Source of the DNA: Symbiodinium microadriaticum
Taxonomy: Eukaryota > Sar > Dinophyceae > Suessiales > Symbiodiniaceae
Direction of reading: 5' to 3'
Assembly: GCA_001939145.1 (NCBI GenBank)
Contig: LSRX01000353.1
Span: 353,330-417,329 of the forward strand
Length of the DNA: 64,000 nt
Below, piece after piece: positions 11,757 through 22,640 of this stretch (its first letter is position 1; every line of letters starts with the position of its first letter). The notes under the pieces are model-generated. The model had not been told where the DNA came from. It saw only the letters and a list, made by a program, of their open reading frames with translations, and ran no database searches. The position numbers and the translations under genes were made by a program.

Positions 11757-12396
11757 TCACGTGCACACAGGCACATCCGCCCCCTCCCGGCGTGAAGTGG
11801 GAATGTCGTAATCACGAGCTGTCACTTGAACCAAGCTGACATTGTTCCTGCTAATTCTGCTGCTGTTTGTGCTCGTGTTTCTGTAACTGCTGCTGTTTCT
11901 TCTGGGCACCGTCCCGCGGCACCTGAGCCAACAGCTTGGCGCGCACTGTACCATCGTCCTTGGCCCAATCTTGCCCTTACTTGTAGCTGCTACAACCAGC
12001 CAGGAAACGTTTCAAGCTGAAGCACTTCGTGAGATCTAACAAACCGTCGCCGCATGCATGCCAGATCTTGCTTCTCTGGACTGCGAAGGTGAGCTTGATC
12101 ACAAGCTGGTGCCAAAATGGTAACCATAAATTCGATTGCTTCTGATAGGGAGCAGAAGAACAAGTTTCAAGGAAATGCAACAGTGACACTGAGGATCAAA
12201 CAGAGCAAAACTACATTAATTGAAGTCCGCACTTGAATGCTCGTTTACTGGGTCTATGCAAGACCATTGGCCAAGTGGATGTATGTATGCCTGCGCAGTA
12301 ATTTCAGCACTTCACTAACATTGCCGGCCAGCAAGAACTTCTCCGTATAGTTCTTTAGTTCGAGCTGTCCGGTGAGGTCCGAGACTATCCGATAAA
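11757..12396 (-). CDS. Three-exon candidate gene 3' end, unknown
   Basis: Exons 12265-12396, 11981-12188 and 11757-11922 join in phase. The 58-nt intron (CTACAA/GTAAGG to TTGGCTCAG) splits a Lys codon, and the acceptor before 12188 has a long pyrimidine run (TTTTGCTCTGTTTGATCCTCAG). Recognisable stretches are LELKNYTEKFLLAGNVSEVL, SKIWHACGDGLLDLTKCFSL and the terminal VSLVQVTARDYDIPTSRREG before TGA. The first donor (AATG/GTCTTG) is weak. The family is unknown. Confidence 0.45.
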
Positions 12397-12416
12397 CTTA
12401 ACTGGGTCGACCAGCG

Positions 12417-12660
12417 TTACAGCATTGCATCTGCAACCGTCCAATCGGCTTGCGTCCAAGATTCAGCATTGGCTTGATACGAGGTTGAAGGCGTAATCAA
12501 CTCTTCCTTGCTTGGAAAGATCTTTTCGTGGGCATCCTTACGTGGTACTCACAACTCAGAACGATTCAAGAGTCGGGTGAAGTCTAGACGTGACGAATGC
12601 AGGATCCATTGCATTGCAAGGTGGCATTCGGGGAGCAGCAAGAAGGATTGCTCTGGCCCT
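12417..12660 (-). CDS. Two candidate exons just upstream, unknown
   Basis: Exon 12553-12660 follows acceptor GACTTTCTTTCCTAG and reads EQSFLLLPECHLAMQWILHS, ending at a strong donor GAGTT/GTGAGTACC. A 42-nt intron with acceptor ATCTTTCCAAG joins it in phase to 12417-12510, NAESWTQADWTVADAML and TAA. It is either a separate short gene or an alternative path of the next gene. Confidence 0.35.
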
Positions 12661-12892
12661 CTAGGAAAGAAAGTCACAATGTAGCGGTGTCACACTCGAG
12701 TCACCGGCTTAAAACCATTCGACTTGAAAATTGCCATGAAAGTTTAGGCCAGTGGGCTAATTACAGAATTACATCGACATCCTCGTGCAGATCCTTGCAA
12801 AGCGAACGGTAAATCCTTGAACAGTTGTCGCGAAAAACGGATGGGGTTCCAACGGCTGCACAACTGTCGGACTCATTTACATTATTAGCAAA

Positions 12893-13215
12893 ACTTTGCT
12901 TCTACTCTCTACCTACCTGTCTATCTCTCTGGCGGACTACCTGTTTATCTATCTTCCTATATACTTATATACTCTTCTGCCTATCTATTCACTTGCCTGC
13001 CTATCTATCTGTCTATCTATCTCTCTCCAACTATCTCTCTCTCTCTCTCTGTCTGTCTGCTTGTCTGCCTGTCAGCATCTATCTATTTCTCTATCTGTCT
13101 ATCTTGTATACTTCTCTCTCTCTCTCTATCTAGCTATCTCTCTATCAATCAATCAATCTACCTATCTATTTACCTACCGAGCAACCTACGAAAAAATGAA
13201 TCAATCTATCTAGCT
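12893..13215. repeat. Degenerate (TCTA)n/(CT)n tract
   Basis: Pyrimidine-rich tetranucleotide repeat with many variants. Confidence 0.9.
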
Positions 13216-13238
13216 ATTCACCTATCTCTTCCGTGTAC

Positions 13239-13378
13239 TTGCATTCCCAGTCGGTGTTGAATGCGAGACAGCCAAAGACATGTGGGTGCCGATCTCATCT
13301 GAGCTGCGAGGATCAGCTTGGAGCTGCTGCTGCTGTCGGAGGCAACCTCGGGTGCACGGGGCTTCAGCATCACGTAGT
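13239..13378 (-). CDS. Candidate exon with a serine run, unknown
   Basis: A 140-nt exon with acceptor GTAATATCCTTAG and donor ATGCAA/GTACACGG. It reads PRAPEVASDSSSSSKLILAA. A plus-strand frame at 13452-13676 (MQGNDHTKRAAVPQN...) next to it is an alternative gene in the other direction. Confidence 0.3.
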
Positions 13379-14954
13379 CTAAGGATATTACAGCGGTGCT
13401 AGAAGGATCACGATAGGGGTATAAAAAGCTGATGTAGGAGAAAACAAGGTAATGCAGGGAAATGACCATACGAAACGGGCTGCAGTGCCACAAAATGAGC
13501 CACTGAGAACTTTGGCTCTGCTTGCTTCCGAGCAACCTTGGGGTCTCAGTGCTGAGAATGTGGTTCTAGAAGGTATACTCTACGTTTTGAGGGACCTTCC
13601 GGGAGTAAAATCTCTAATTTCTCTTGCCAACAAACCCCCTTTTTTGTTATCTATTCCGACCCCGAAACCCGTATGACCCTTTTGCCTCGGGGCGGCGTCT
13701 TTGTGCCCGCTTGGATAAATAAATGAAGTCGGAAACCTTTTGCCGGCTTCGTGGCTCTACGCTGCATGCTGTGCAGACTGCCTGGCCTCTGAATTGACGT
13801 GCCACTCACCCTCAGGGATGCGGGCTGGAGGGCTGGAGGGCTGGAAGGCCAAGGCAGGGCCGGGACCATATTTTTGAAATCTACTCCCTGGGCCAATCTC
13901 AAATTTCATATGATGGACACGCCCCAATAAGAAACGTTTAGGGTCTAATCCAACCGGCTATCCGCCTCCAGTCTGTTATGGCAGAAGGACGAATCTTCAA
14001 CTCGACTTGTCGAAACGCCAGGCCCAACATCATAAGCCCTAAGCCCTGTGCACCCACTTGGCTTCGCCCCAGACATCCTCTGGTCCTCTGGCAAAGGCAC
14101 AGGAGCACCGGGAGGTGATTCGAAGTCAATGGTCGTCGAGATGGCGTCCTGAGTCTCTCATCATTCCGTTCTGGGAAAGGTTGTATACAAAACTGTGAAT
14201 CCAACTAGCCCCTTTGAGAAAACAGCAGCATTGAAACTGAGGCCTTACACAGTGGCACGCAGTGGGGGGAAAAGCGCGCCCCGTTAAGGCACTCTGCACC
14301 GGAGCTCATGGCATTTAGTAAAAGTTCAGGATGGGTGACATGAACACACCACGGCCGAGGACAATGAATGAGCATGACGAGCTTGCGCAACCGAGTCCTG
14401 CACTACCCCACGAACGGTTACTGCCACACAACCCCATCAAACTGTCGGGGCGGAGCGTTCAAGGACTAGTTGGCTTCGAAGTTTTAAGCCCCAGACGCAG
14501 TGTGGATAAATTTGAAGCATTTTGACATGTTCTATTTAGGGATGCAGGGCTTTGGGGCAGTTTGGTGATCAAAGGCGCCCGGTGCATGGCACGACCGAGT
14601 CCACAAATGCAAACGCGCAAGGATCCCGGGTGACACTGAAGACTGGACAATTCAAAAGCGCACTTGACACGAACATGACTGTCCCAGTGGAATGCCATCC
14701 AGGAGGCGGCGAGGTCAACGAAGCTTGTGGGCGTACCCTTGCAGTCCAGCTCCTCTTCCTGTGCGGTTTCAGGTCTTCGTGCTCTGCCGCCCTATCTGGA
14801 ATGGCTCAAGACCACTAGCTGCGTGTTTTGTTGGTGTTCTGCGTGCAAATTTGGTTGTGGTCGTAGTTTGACACTGACACTGATAGTGTTGCTGAACACG
14901 TTGTTACTGTTTCTGTCATGTAACCACACCCTGCAAATGCAGGCATGGCTTGAT

Positions 14955-15164
14955 TTAGAAGCTGTGTCCATGCCATCGGAAGATTCCAGTGACAGTCTTA
15001 TGACATGAATCAAGCATCTGCTCCCAGGAACGCTTGGCCCTGCAGTCCTCTGCATCGTCATCTTCACCAGCGAGGAACTTCTGCACTGCCAAGAGGTGTT
15101 CTTGCTCCAAGTTGCTCACCTGTGACGGCTCGGCGGCGTGACATAGTGAGCTTCCTGCTCCCAT
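14955..15164 (-). CDS. Small acidic protein with MGAGSSLC start
   Basis: A complete 69-codon frame. MGAGSSLC fits an N-myristoylation plus palmitoylation signal, which would anchor the protein to membranes. The rest is a charged helix-like stretch, NLEQEHLLAVQKFLAGEDDD. The same place also offers an acceptor CCGTCACAG, so it could instead be an internal exon. A plus-strand frame with a hydrophobic segment overlaps its 3' end (stop at 15008). The family is unknown. Confidence 0.4.
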   Translation of the reverse strand: MGAGSSLCHAAEPSQVSNLEQEHLLAVQKFLAGEDDDAEDCRAKRSWEQMLDSCHKTVTGIFRWHGHSF

Positions 15165-15256
15165 GGTTTGGGGACTACTGTCAAAGGAGTGGCAGGCAGG
15201 CTCAGAATGGATCGCCAGGAGGAGAAGATGTGTTCTGTTAGATCTGGGGTCGACCC

Positions 15257-15760
15257 ACCCCTAAACCCTAAACCCTATAAGCCCTAAACCCTACATCTTC
15301 TAGGCGTTCGGTAACGCGGCTCCAACACCACCTTCTCGCCTCATGCGTGGCTTGGGAAAACCTTCATCGGTTTGCCTTGCGGCATCATTTTCATCTGTCT
15401 ATGAACCCTAAACCCCATGAACCCTAACCCCTAAACACTAAACCCTATAAGCCCTATAATCCCTAAACCCCCCCTAAACCGGAAACCCCCTAACCCCTAA
15501 ACCCCCTATACATCCTAAATCCCTATAGACCCTAAACCCCTACTCCCTAAAACCCGAAACCCCCTAAACCCTATAAGCCCTATAAACCCTGAACCCCTAA
15601 ACCCTAAGGCCCTAAACCACCTAAACCCTAAACCCCTATAAACCCTAAACCCTAAATCCCTATAAACCCCATAAATACTAACCCCTACATACCTATAAAC
15701 CCTATAAACCCTAAACCCTAAGCCCTAAACTCCCACAAACCCCATAAGCCCTAAATCCCA
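15257..15760. repeat. Telomere-like CCCTAAA tract, largest in the window
   Basis: About 500 bp of imperfect CCCTAAA/CCCTATAAG units broken at 15294-15403 by unrelated sequence. The units vary too much for a live telomere. Confidence 0.9.
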
Positions 15761-15984
15761 TGCCGATGGGATGGCCGAGCCCTGGGCAGTTGGTTGCTGC
15801 CAAGATGGCAGCCCTTCTAACTTGGTTCCTGAGCAGCCTCTTTATAATAAGGGTACCCTTTTTCCTACTTTTCGGTTTTAATAGGGGGCCCTAAAATAGA
15901 AAGGGTAAAAGGGTACCACTCAGGGACCTAGCTAAGACTTCCCCCAAAAGAAGAAGAGCGCAGGAAGAGCCCATACACAAAAAG

Positions 15985-16167
15985 AGGGTTCAGGGTTTAG
16001 GGCTTATAGGGTTTTGAGGTTTAGGGTTTTATAGGGTTTTGGGGTTTAGGGCTTTATACGGTTTTGGGGTTTGGGGTTTTATAGTTTTTTGGGGTTTAGG
16101 GTTTTATAGGGTTTAGGGTTTAGGGTTTGAATAGGGTTCAGGGTTTAGGGCTTTAGGGCTTAGGGAG
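15985..16167. repeat. Telomere-like TTTAGGG tract, opposite orientation
   Basis: Imperfect TTTAGGG and TTTTATAGGG units. It faces the 15257-15760 tract. A palindrome GGGTACCCTTTTTCCTACTT to GTAAAAGGGTACC lies between (15854-15916). Confidence 0.9.
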
Positions 16168-16169
16168 GC

Positions 16170-17448
16170 TTACATGCGTTTTTGCCCCAAAGGCCAAAGG
16201 TTCGCCAAGGATGCGAATGCCTTATTACTCTGTCCATGACATATATCTGACTCATGATGCGTCTGAGCAGGGGGGAGTCGCCGTCGAGTTGCGGTACCCA
16301 TGGCTGGCTCAACTGATGTCTCAGGCTTCAGGAAGTTCTCAAGCAACAACTGCTCGTGGGGACGATCCTCCCGGTGCGAATTGAAACTTGCGCCGCAAAA
16401 CAGTCAACGAAATGTCGGACCTTCAGCTCTAATTAGGTCTCAAGTCAAAGCGTGAGGAGGGTAGTATCCATGCGTGCATGTTAGTGCATCCGTGCGGGCG
16501 TGCAAGTATTGTTGTGTGCGTGCAGGTGTTTGTACGTGTGTCTCTGTCTCTGCTTGCCTGAGTGCATATGCGCGCGCGCGCGTGTGTGTGTGTGTGAGAC
16601 GGACAGAGGGGGAGGGAGAGTGAGAGAGAGAAAACAAAAGAGGGAGAGAAAGAGAGAGAGAGCGAATGTCTGTGTGCATCTGTGAGCGCATCTGCGTTTG
16701 TGGTCTTGATTACAAAATCATGAAGCCCAGTCCTGGAAGGTGGGCCGCGAAGACATATGCCCGCGTCACAGACGCGGTGAGATTTGAGGTGAGAAGGCCC
16801 AGAGGGGGCCACCAATTTCAAACTCTCTAACAAAGCCGCACCGACATGCGGCCCCTCGCACCAAAAAGGCTCCGAGGCAAAGCATGCACAATCAAGTCTT
16901 TGAGCCTTTGTGTCCCTGTAAAACCGCCCTTGTCTGCAAATGGGATGGTAGCGAGGTTTCCTTGCAGGGTAGGGTTGAGGCTTAGGTCTTAGGTTGAGGC
17001 AGTGGCAGCGCAGCTGTTCCATCTACCCGCTGTCCGGGCGCCAAGACATGAACAGAGTGCAACTAAGACGCAGGACTGCCTAAACTGAAGAAAACCGAAG
17101 AAACAATGAACATGGAAATTGAGCAAGCATGCAACTGATGATAGCCCATGCAAATCGTAACCGCCGGAAAAACCACATCACCACTACAACAGTGCTCACA
17201 AGTGCTCAGCGCACTCTTTGGTGGGAAATTAGACTCCAGGTTGTCTCTCTGAATAGGGTTTGAGGGTATGTTGTATTTTCATAGCATAAGGCCTATAGGC
17301 ATACATGATGTACTTCTGATGGTTCTTCCACCCCCCTAAAGTAAGTCGGCTCGGGGGGCTTTTAAGGTTGTAGGTATTTGCATCGGGGGCTGGGGCTTCA
17401 ATGTTGCCCAAGGCTTTGTGAATCTAGATGGCCTTCATACCCTTACCC
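16170..17448. other. No clear gene
   Basis: A minus frame of 197 codons (16429-17022) runs partly through (CA)n/(GA)n sequence at 16560-16670. Its 5' half, with RCHCLNLRPKPQPYPARKPR, could be coding but has no support. Confidence 0.5.
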
Positions 17449-17549
17449 TAACCCACCAGAACCTACTTTTTTGTAGGGTCCCTATAAATCCCATATTAGG
17501 GGTTTACAATAAGAACCCACAAAAAAGTAGGCTTTGGTAGGTTAAGGTA
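17449..17549. mobile_element. Inverted-repeat element next to family C
   Basis: Arms ACCTACTTTTTTGT and ACAAAAAAGTAGG. A distantly similar sequence (AGAACCTACC ... CCTACTATTTTGTAGGG) is at 6515-6605. Confidence 0.6.
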
Positions 17550-17658
17550 GGGTCCGTGTACCCCAATAGTATATATGTTGGGCCCGAAGTACCTATCCCG
17601 AAGTACCTTATAGGGATACATTAAGGCCAAAGTATATACTATTGGGGTACATGGACCC
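17550..17658. mobile_element. Inverted-repeat element family C, copy 1
   Basis: Arms GGTCCGTGTACCCCAATAGT and ACTATTGGGGTACATGGACC with an interior containing GAAGTACCT. It directly abuts another palindrome at 17449-17549. Confidence 0.8.
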
Positions 17659-18048
17659 TTAGGAATAAGTAGAATCAGAATCTCAATTAGAATCGGGTTT
17701 GGGGGAGGAAGGGTGTATCATTGTAAGATATAGGGACCATGAGTGGACACTGCGAGTACATACTTCTTAGACTTCTTCAGACCCCTATATCTTAAGCTGA
17801 CATTGTTTCCACGGCTATGGCTTTTCTGAGTTCGGTCTTTGGGGGGAAGGTTGTACAGGGTTACTCAGACTTACAAACAGCGATGAACCCTCAAGTCTGC
17901 TTAGAATCGGAAGGCTGGGGTCATCTTGCGAAGCCCACTCCGCCACCTCCCAGCTTCTGAAGCTTTTTTGATGGTGCTTATGATGAACCCTAGAACCCTA
18001 AACCCTACACGTCAATAATTCAGGCCCCCACCCACAACAGCCCAAAAG

Positions 18049-18150
18049 TCAGCGCACCACGTCCACAAAGTTCTCGAGCCTGACGTAGTTGCTTTCCTCC
18101 TGCGCTTTGTGCCGCCTGGACGACACAGAAACTTCCACGATTGAGCTGTG
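18049..18150 (-). CDS. Candidate terminal exon, unknown
   Basis: A 34-codon exon with acceptor AAGCAGCCCCTGTAG, reading VEVSVSSRRHKAQEESNYVR and then LENFVDVVR before TGA. Third-position GC is about 78%. A plausible upstream donor CGCGAG/GTAATCGG at about 18287 has the same phase and gives an intron of about 130 nt. The family is unknown. Confidence 0.5.
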   Translation of the reverse strand, partial: HSSIVEVSVSSRRHKAQEESNYVRLENFVDVVR

Positions 18151-18812
18151 CTACAGGGGCTGCTTGAAGTAGACATAACAGCGTTTGGACGCAAATGACA
18201 AAACACCATATAATCAGAAACCCAATAAGATCTTCATGAGGGGATTACGGCACCCTTCGAACAGGATGCGGACACCGATTACCTCGCGCCTGCCACAAGA
18301 AACAGGCTTCGTCTTGGAATTGTTGAAGGAATATTGCGGTTTGCGTTTAGGGTTTGGGAACGCGTCAAACTCGAGTTTTGGACACGCTAGTCGTGCTTAT
18401 GGCCTGGTGGCTGTTAGGCGGGAAGAAGCAGATTGAAATTAGCAATGGCGAACATACCAAGAGTACCACGCCCATCTAACGAAATAGGGTTGAAGCATAG
18501 GCTTGAGAACCTAGTGAAGCAACCCGTCTTGCGACATGACATGTTGATCTGATATGACATGACATGATATGATATATTGTGGCATGAAAGGAGATGTGAT
18601 GATGTGATTTGGCATGTCACACGACAGGTTGCTTAAGCAGATTCACAATCCCATTCTAAACCGTGGTTCGTGTGACAGGCGTGGTATTTACTGTTCGCCA
18701 AGGTGTTCGCCAGTGTTACTCTCAATCAGCTACTTCCCGCCGAAGAGCATCATAGTGTATTCTGTTTCCTCAAACACAGAACTTCATCACCCCCCCCACC
18801 CACCCCCGCCCC

Positions 18813-19000
18813 NNNNNNNNNNNNNNNNNNNNNNNNNNNNNNNNNNNNNNNNNNNNNNNNNNNNNNNNNNNNNNNNNNNNNNNNNNNNNNNNNNNNNNNN
18901 NNNNNNNNNNNNNNNNNNNNNNNNNNNNNNNNNNNNNNNNNNNNNNNNNNNNNNNNNNNNNNNNNNNNNNNNNNNNNNNNNNNNNNNNNNNNNNNNNNNN
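18813..19000. other. Assembly gap, 188 N
   Basis: Preceded by a C-rich run and followed by (TA)n/(TG)n to about 19045. Confidence 1.
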
Positions 19001-19432
19001 TATATATATATATATGTGTGTGTATATATATATATATACATATTGGTATATGCATAGGGGCTCTAGATATGTACACATACGTGTGTCTGTGTATATATAT
19101 ATATGGGAGAGAGGGGGTTTGTCGAAGGTCTAGGGTGGGACCCCCCCATGGACGAACCTAAGGCGAGCCCCTCCTACCGTTACTTCCTTTGGGCCATCTG
19201 TTGGGCCCTGTATATATATATATATATGACTAGATCTTAGATACCAGCAATCCCCGGCCCATCGAAGAGCAAAGCCTGCGGACATCTCCACCACATCCCC
19301 ACCTGGCTGGGAGCTGCGATGCGGAATCCAGGCGAACTCCATGAAAGGTCTGGTTAGGATTTAAGGTTTAGGGGTAATCAGAAAGGAAGAAGGGTGTTTT
19401 CCCCCAGGCTCATTGAGTTGTAGAAATGAAGG

Positions 19433-19624
19433 CTAACGACGTGGTAGGGAGGAGGGTAGAAGTGGGTTTTGCGAAACATGCATTGTAATAAGTAGCGCCT
19501 TCATTGAAGCGTCGGAGAAGCACAAACCAATCCAACGAGATAATGCTGCCGCCTGATTGTTGAACTGCAACTCTGTCCTACAGAACTCGAAACCTTTGAC
19601 TGTCACCACTTGCCACGCTTTCAA
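19433..19624 (-). CDS. Candidate coding stretch, unknown
   Basis: A 63-residue open frame beginning KAWQVVTVKGFEFCRTELQF and ending in TAG. Composition looks coding; there are no firm splice signals. Confidence 0.3.
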   Translation of the reverse strand: MKAWQVVTVKGFEFCRTELQFNNQAAALSRWIGLCFSDASMKALLITMHVSQNPLLPSSLPRR

Positions 19625-19859
19625 CTAGTTCTAACCTTTACATATCTTCGACATCGATATAAGCATGCATCCAACCGCGGCACTACCAGGGTCTGAAGCC
19701 TGAGCCTCTAAGAAATTACGAAATGCTCTTGCAGTAAAGCTTTAGCCAGCACAATACTAAGCCTACTCGATATTGAAGGTCGTGGATTATGAAGCGGGGC
19801 CTGGTGTGATACTGCTGACCTGAAGCTTCCTGATGTTGGTGCCGGATGCTGTGCACTGG

Positions 19860-20045
19860 TCAGAGGGTGCAAGCATCAATCGTCAAACCGGCCGGCCAAG
19901 CAGAAAATCCCGACACCGTTTCAAGCCTGTTGTTTTGAATCCATTCGCAAGCTCCCTGCCTGGCGGTATTCTCTTGCACCTCAGCGAGCGGCTTCCAAGG
20001 GATGTCGAAGCCAGGTGCTGGGGTTGAGTCAAACAGACTCTTCAC
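19860..20045 (-). CDS. Candidate 3' exon, unknown
   Basis: A 61-residue frame from an ATG to TGA, including PGFDIPWKPLAEVQENTARQ and WIQNNRLETVSGFSAWPAG. A possible acceptor AAAACCGAAG lies just upstream. Third-position GC is raised. The family is unknown. Confidence 0.4.
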   Translation of the reverse strand: MKSLFDSTPAPGFDIPWKPLAEVQENTARQGACEWIQNNRLETVSGFSAWPAGLTIDACTL

Positions 20046-20423
20046 ACTTCGGTTTTGCCGCCAACATTCGGGATCTTACTAATCATAGGTGTCTGAGTGA
20101 GGCATGCGAGATCGGCCTAGCCGTGCAGCACTCATCAGTTGTACGTGGACGTCAGCCACAGCGAGCATGCAAGTTCAACTCCAAGGCACCAAAGCAAACG
20201 TCCCAGCGCATGGAACAGCCTTAGGTGGTGAGATGCGACTGCTTATAAGCAAGGCTGTTACTGAGTTTCTTCTTAATTACTGGTGTTTTAATTCGCGCAA
20301 ATCTGTTCGCAGCAGCTGGACATCATGAACAGCACCAAACTATAGTCGTTGTGCGATCGACAAGTGTAACGGTAGCAGTGGCAGCTACATTGGCGTCGGC
20401 AGCGGTAGTAGTGGTAGGAACCA

Positions 20424-20450
20424 CTAGTACTAGTAGTAGTAGTAGTAGTA

Positions 20451-20482
<32 letters not shown>

Positions 20483-20770
20483 AGCAATAGTAATAGTACA
20501 ACAGCAGCAGCAGCGGCAGCAATAGTACCTGTAGTAGTCGTCGTCGTAGCTGCAGCATGAGCACTAGCAACCGAAGCTTTCAACCTCAGAGGCAAGTTGA
20601 AAGTCTTTATTTTAAGATCGGTCATAACAACACACTGACTACCTGCCTCCTCAAGCATGACAGAGCCTCAGTAGCAATATCTATACTAGAAATAGAAAAA
20701 ATATAAATAAATAAATATATATATATATATGCACATATCTATCTATATATATATATATATATATATATAT
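20424..20770. repeat. (TAG)n/(TCG)n and (TA)n repeats
   Basis: Trinucleotide runs at 20424-20545 and a (TA)n tract at 20698-20770. Confidence 0.9.
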
Positions 20771-21109
20771 GTAGAGACTGCTACACAACCCCCGAATCAA
20801 ACACACCGCGCCGGGAGAGGAGCCCGAGGTTGGCCATGCGGAGCGAGGCTTCCGCGTCTCGGGAGGCCTCCGAGTCTCAGAAATCTTTTGATGCAGTTTG
20901 AATAAGGGAGCTTCCCAGAATGAGGGTACCTTATTTTGGGGGTCCCTTTAGTAAGGATCCTACTATTTGGGGGTACTAAATAAGGGTCCCCTATTTTCGG
21001 ACACCCCCATATCTTAAAATGCTCTGGTAATTATGATGTTGAGGGATGTGTTGTAAGGTTTGGGACGGGGAGCAACATAGATAAGATGCAGGTTTTCTTG
21101 TAGATCAAG

Positions 21110-21268
21110 ATGTCATGGCATGTCATCACCTTCGTCCGGAAGGTTCCGGTGCTTATCGGACTGTTGGTGATTTCAAGTTCCGCCACGTTCAACCAGCTTG
21201 CATGTCAACAGGAATCATGCTGCATCCAAGATCTGTTCCCAAGAACCGTGGAAGACTCTCCTATCTGA
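21110..21268 (+). CDS. Small hydrophobic candidate protein or exon
   Basis: Begins with ATG right after acceptor GGTTTTCTTGTAG and reads MSWHVITFVRKVPVLIGLLV followed by ISSSATFN, a signal-anchor-like helix. TGA follows after 52 residues. It may be a first exon. No family is recognised. Confidence 0.35.
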   Translation: MSWHVITFVRKVPVLIGLLVISSSATFNQLACQQESCCIQDLFPRTVEDSPI

Positions 21269-21442
21269 AAGTGCCAAAGCGACGACAACAAAGCTTGTGT
21301 GTAACTCCGACATATTGAACCATAGCGAGCCACATGGAGTGTCAATGTGGCTTTGATAAGACTTGAGTGGCTCTGTGTGGGAGAAGTCTGAATTTATTCG
21401 CTCTCTCTCTCTCTCTCTCTCTGTCTTCTGGCTACAGCGATA

Positions 21443-21643
21443 TTATTGCTCCCTTGTGGTCTTGCTTGCCTCGCGGCCATGTAATGAATCAACTGAGACG
21501 AGGGATAACCAAGCAACGAAGGCATGGAAGTTGACTCCCCACCATCCCTCCGCATCCAACAGAATACCAACGATGGTCCCTCCGGTCTGCATGCAAGCTG
21601 CAACAGCCTCCCTCCTACCTAACACCCCGTGCCCAATGCCCAA
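21443..21643 (-). CDS. Candidate exon, unknown
   Basis: Follows acceptor TGCCTTAACAG and reads GVLGRREAVAACMQTGGTIV then GILLDAEGWWGVNFHAFVAW. The plus strand is open too. It could belong with the exon at 21722-22000, but the phases of the obvious junctions do not agree. Confidence 0.35.
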   Translation of the reverse strand: MGIGHGVLGRREAVAACMQTGGTIVGILLDAEGWWGVNFHAFVAWLSLVSVDSLHGREASKTTREQ

Positions 21644-21721
21644 CTGTTAAGGCATTCAATCTCCAGACCTCGCAGCACGGCTTGGCAAGGATTCGCACAC
21701 TGATGAAACTCATGGCTCAAC

Positions 21722-22000
21722 TCACACTTCGGAACTGTGTATATTCCTGACTGGCCCCCCCAAAATCGTTTTTGCGTTAATTTCAGCTTGGCTCCAACTG
21801 CGCACATACAGGCCCACGGATGTACCGCAAGTCTCTCCCACACGAAGAGCGCTGTTAAACACGACGGCACCTGAAAAACGACCTTCGATTTCTTGTCGGA
21901 ACTCTCGGAGCCCGACCTCCGCCTGCAGCTGGGCCTTCGTTCCTGGTGACAGCGAGGCTCCCGAGACCATGTGACCAATGAGCAGCCGGGTGTAACCACG
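21722..22000 (-). CDS. Candidate exon beside a CATG microsatellite, unknown
   Basis: Reads RLLIGHMVSGASLSPGTKAQ, then LQAEVGLREFRQEIEGRFSG and AVVFNSALRVGETCGTSVGL, with good third-position GC, and meets a donor GAAGT/GTGAGTTG at about 21738. No AG acceptor is visible upstream because the frame runs straight into the (CATG)n array, so the repeat may have displaced the old boundary. Confidence 0.45.
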   Translation of the reverse strand, partial: RGYTRLLIGHMVSGASLSPGTKAQLQAEVGLREFRQEIEGRFSGAVVFNSALRVGETCGTSVGLYVRSWSQAEINAKTILGGPVRNIHSSEV

Positions 22001-22341
22001 TACATACATGCATGCGTACATACATACATGCATGCATGCATGCATGCATGCATGCATACATACATGCATATATTTGCAGAGAGAGAGAGAGAGATATATA
22101 TATATATATATAGATAGACAGAGAGAGAGAGAGAGCGTGTGTGTGTGTGTGTGTGTGTCTGCCGTGTAAACATAACTGCAGCGAGGCAGGCAGACAGAGT
22201 ACATTCACTGTGGCGAGAAGCACAACGTGCGTTCATCATGAAAAATTACACGTCAGTGTACAAGACACCATGCTCGCCTCGCTATGTGCTACGGCTGCTA
22301 CTACTTCTGCTACTGCTCTGCTGCTGCTGCTGCTGCTGCTG

Positions 22342-22379
<38 letters not shown>

Positions 22380-22443
22380 GCCGCTACTACGACGACAACG
22401 ACGACTACTACTATTATTATTATTACTACTACTGCTACTATTA

Positions 22444-22498
<55 letters not shown>

Positions 22499-22553
22499 GC
22501 TACTGCTACTGCTACTGCTACTGCTACTGCTACTGCTACTGCTACTGCTGCTG

Positions 22554-22590
<37 letters not shown>

Positions 22591-22640
22591 TACTACAGTA
22601 CTACAACACTACGACGACTACTGCCACCACGACGACTCAC
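21998..22640. repeat. Microsatellite cluster
   Basis: (CATG/CATA)n, (GA)n, (TA)n, (GT)n to 22158, then (CTG)n, (CTA)n and (TGC TAC)n at 22280-22640. Confidence 0.95.

Noticed and set aside
20913-21003. Possible inverted-repeat element with AATAAGGG ends
   Set aside because: The arms pair poorly; kept out of the element list.
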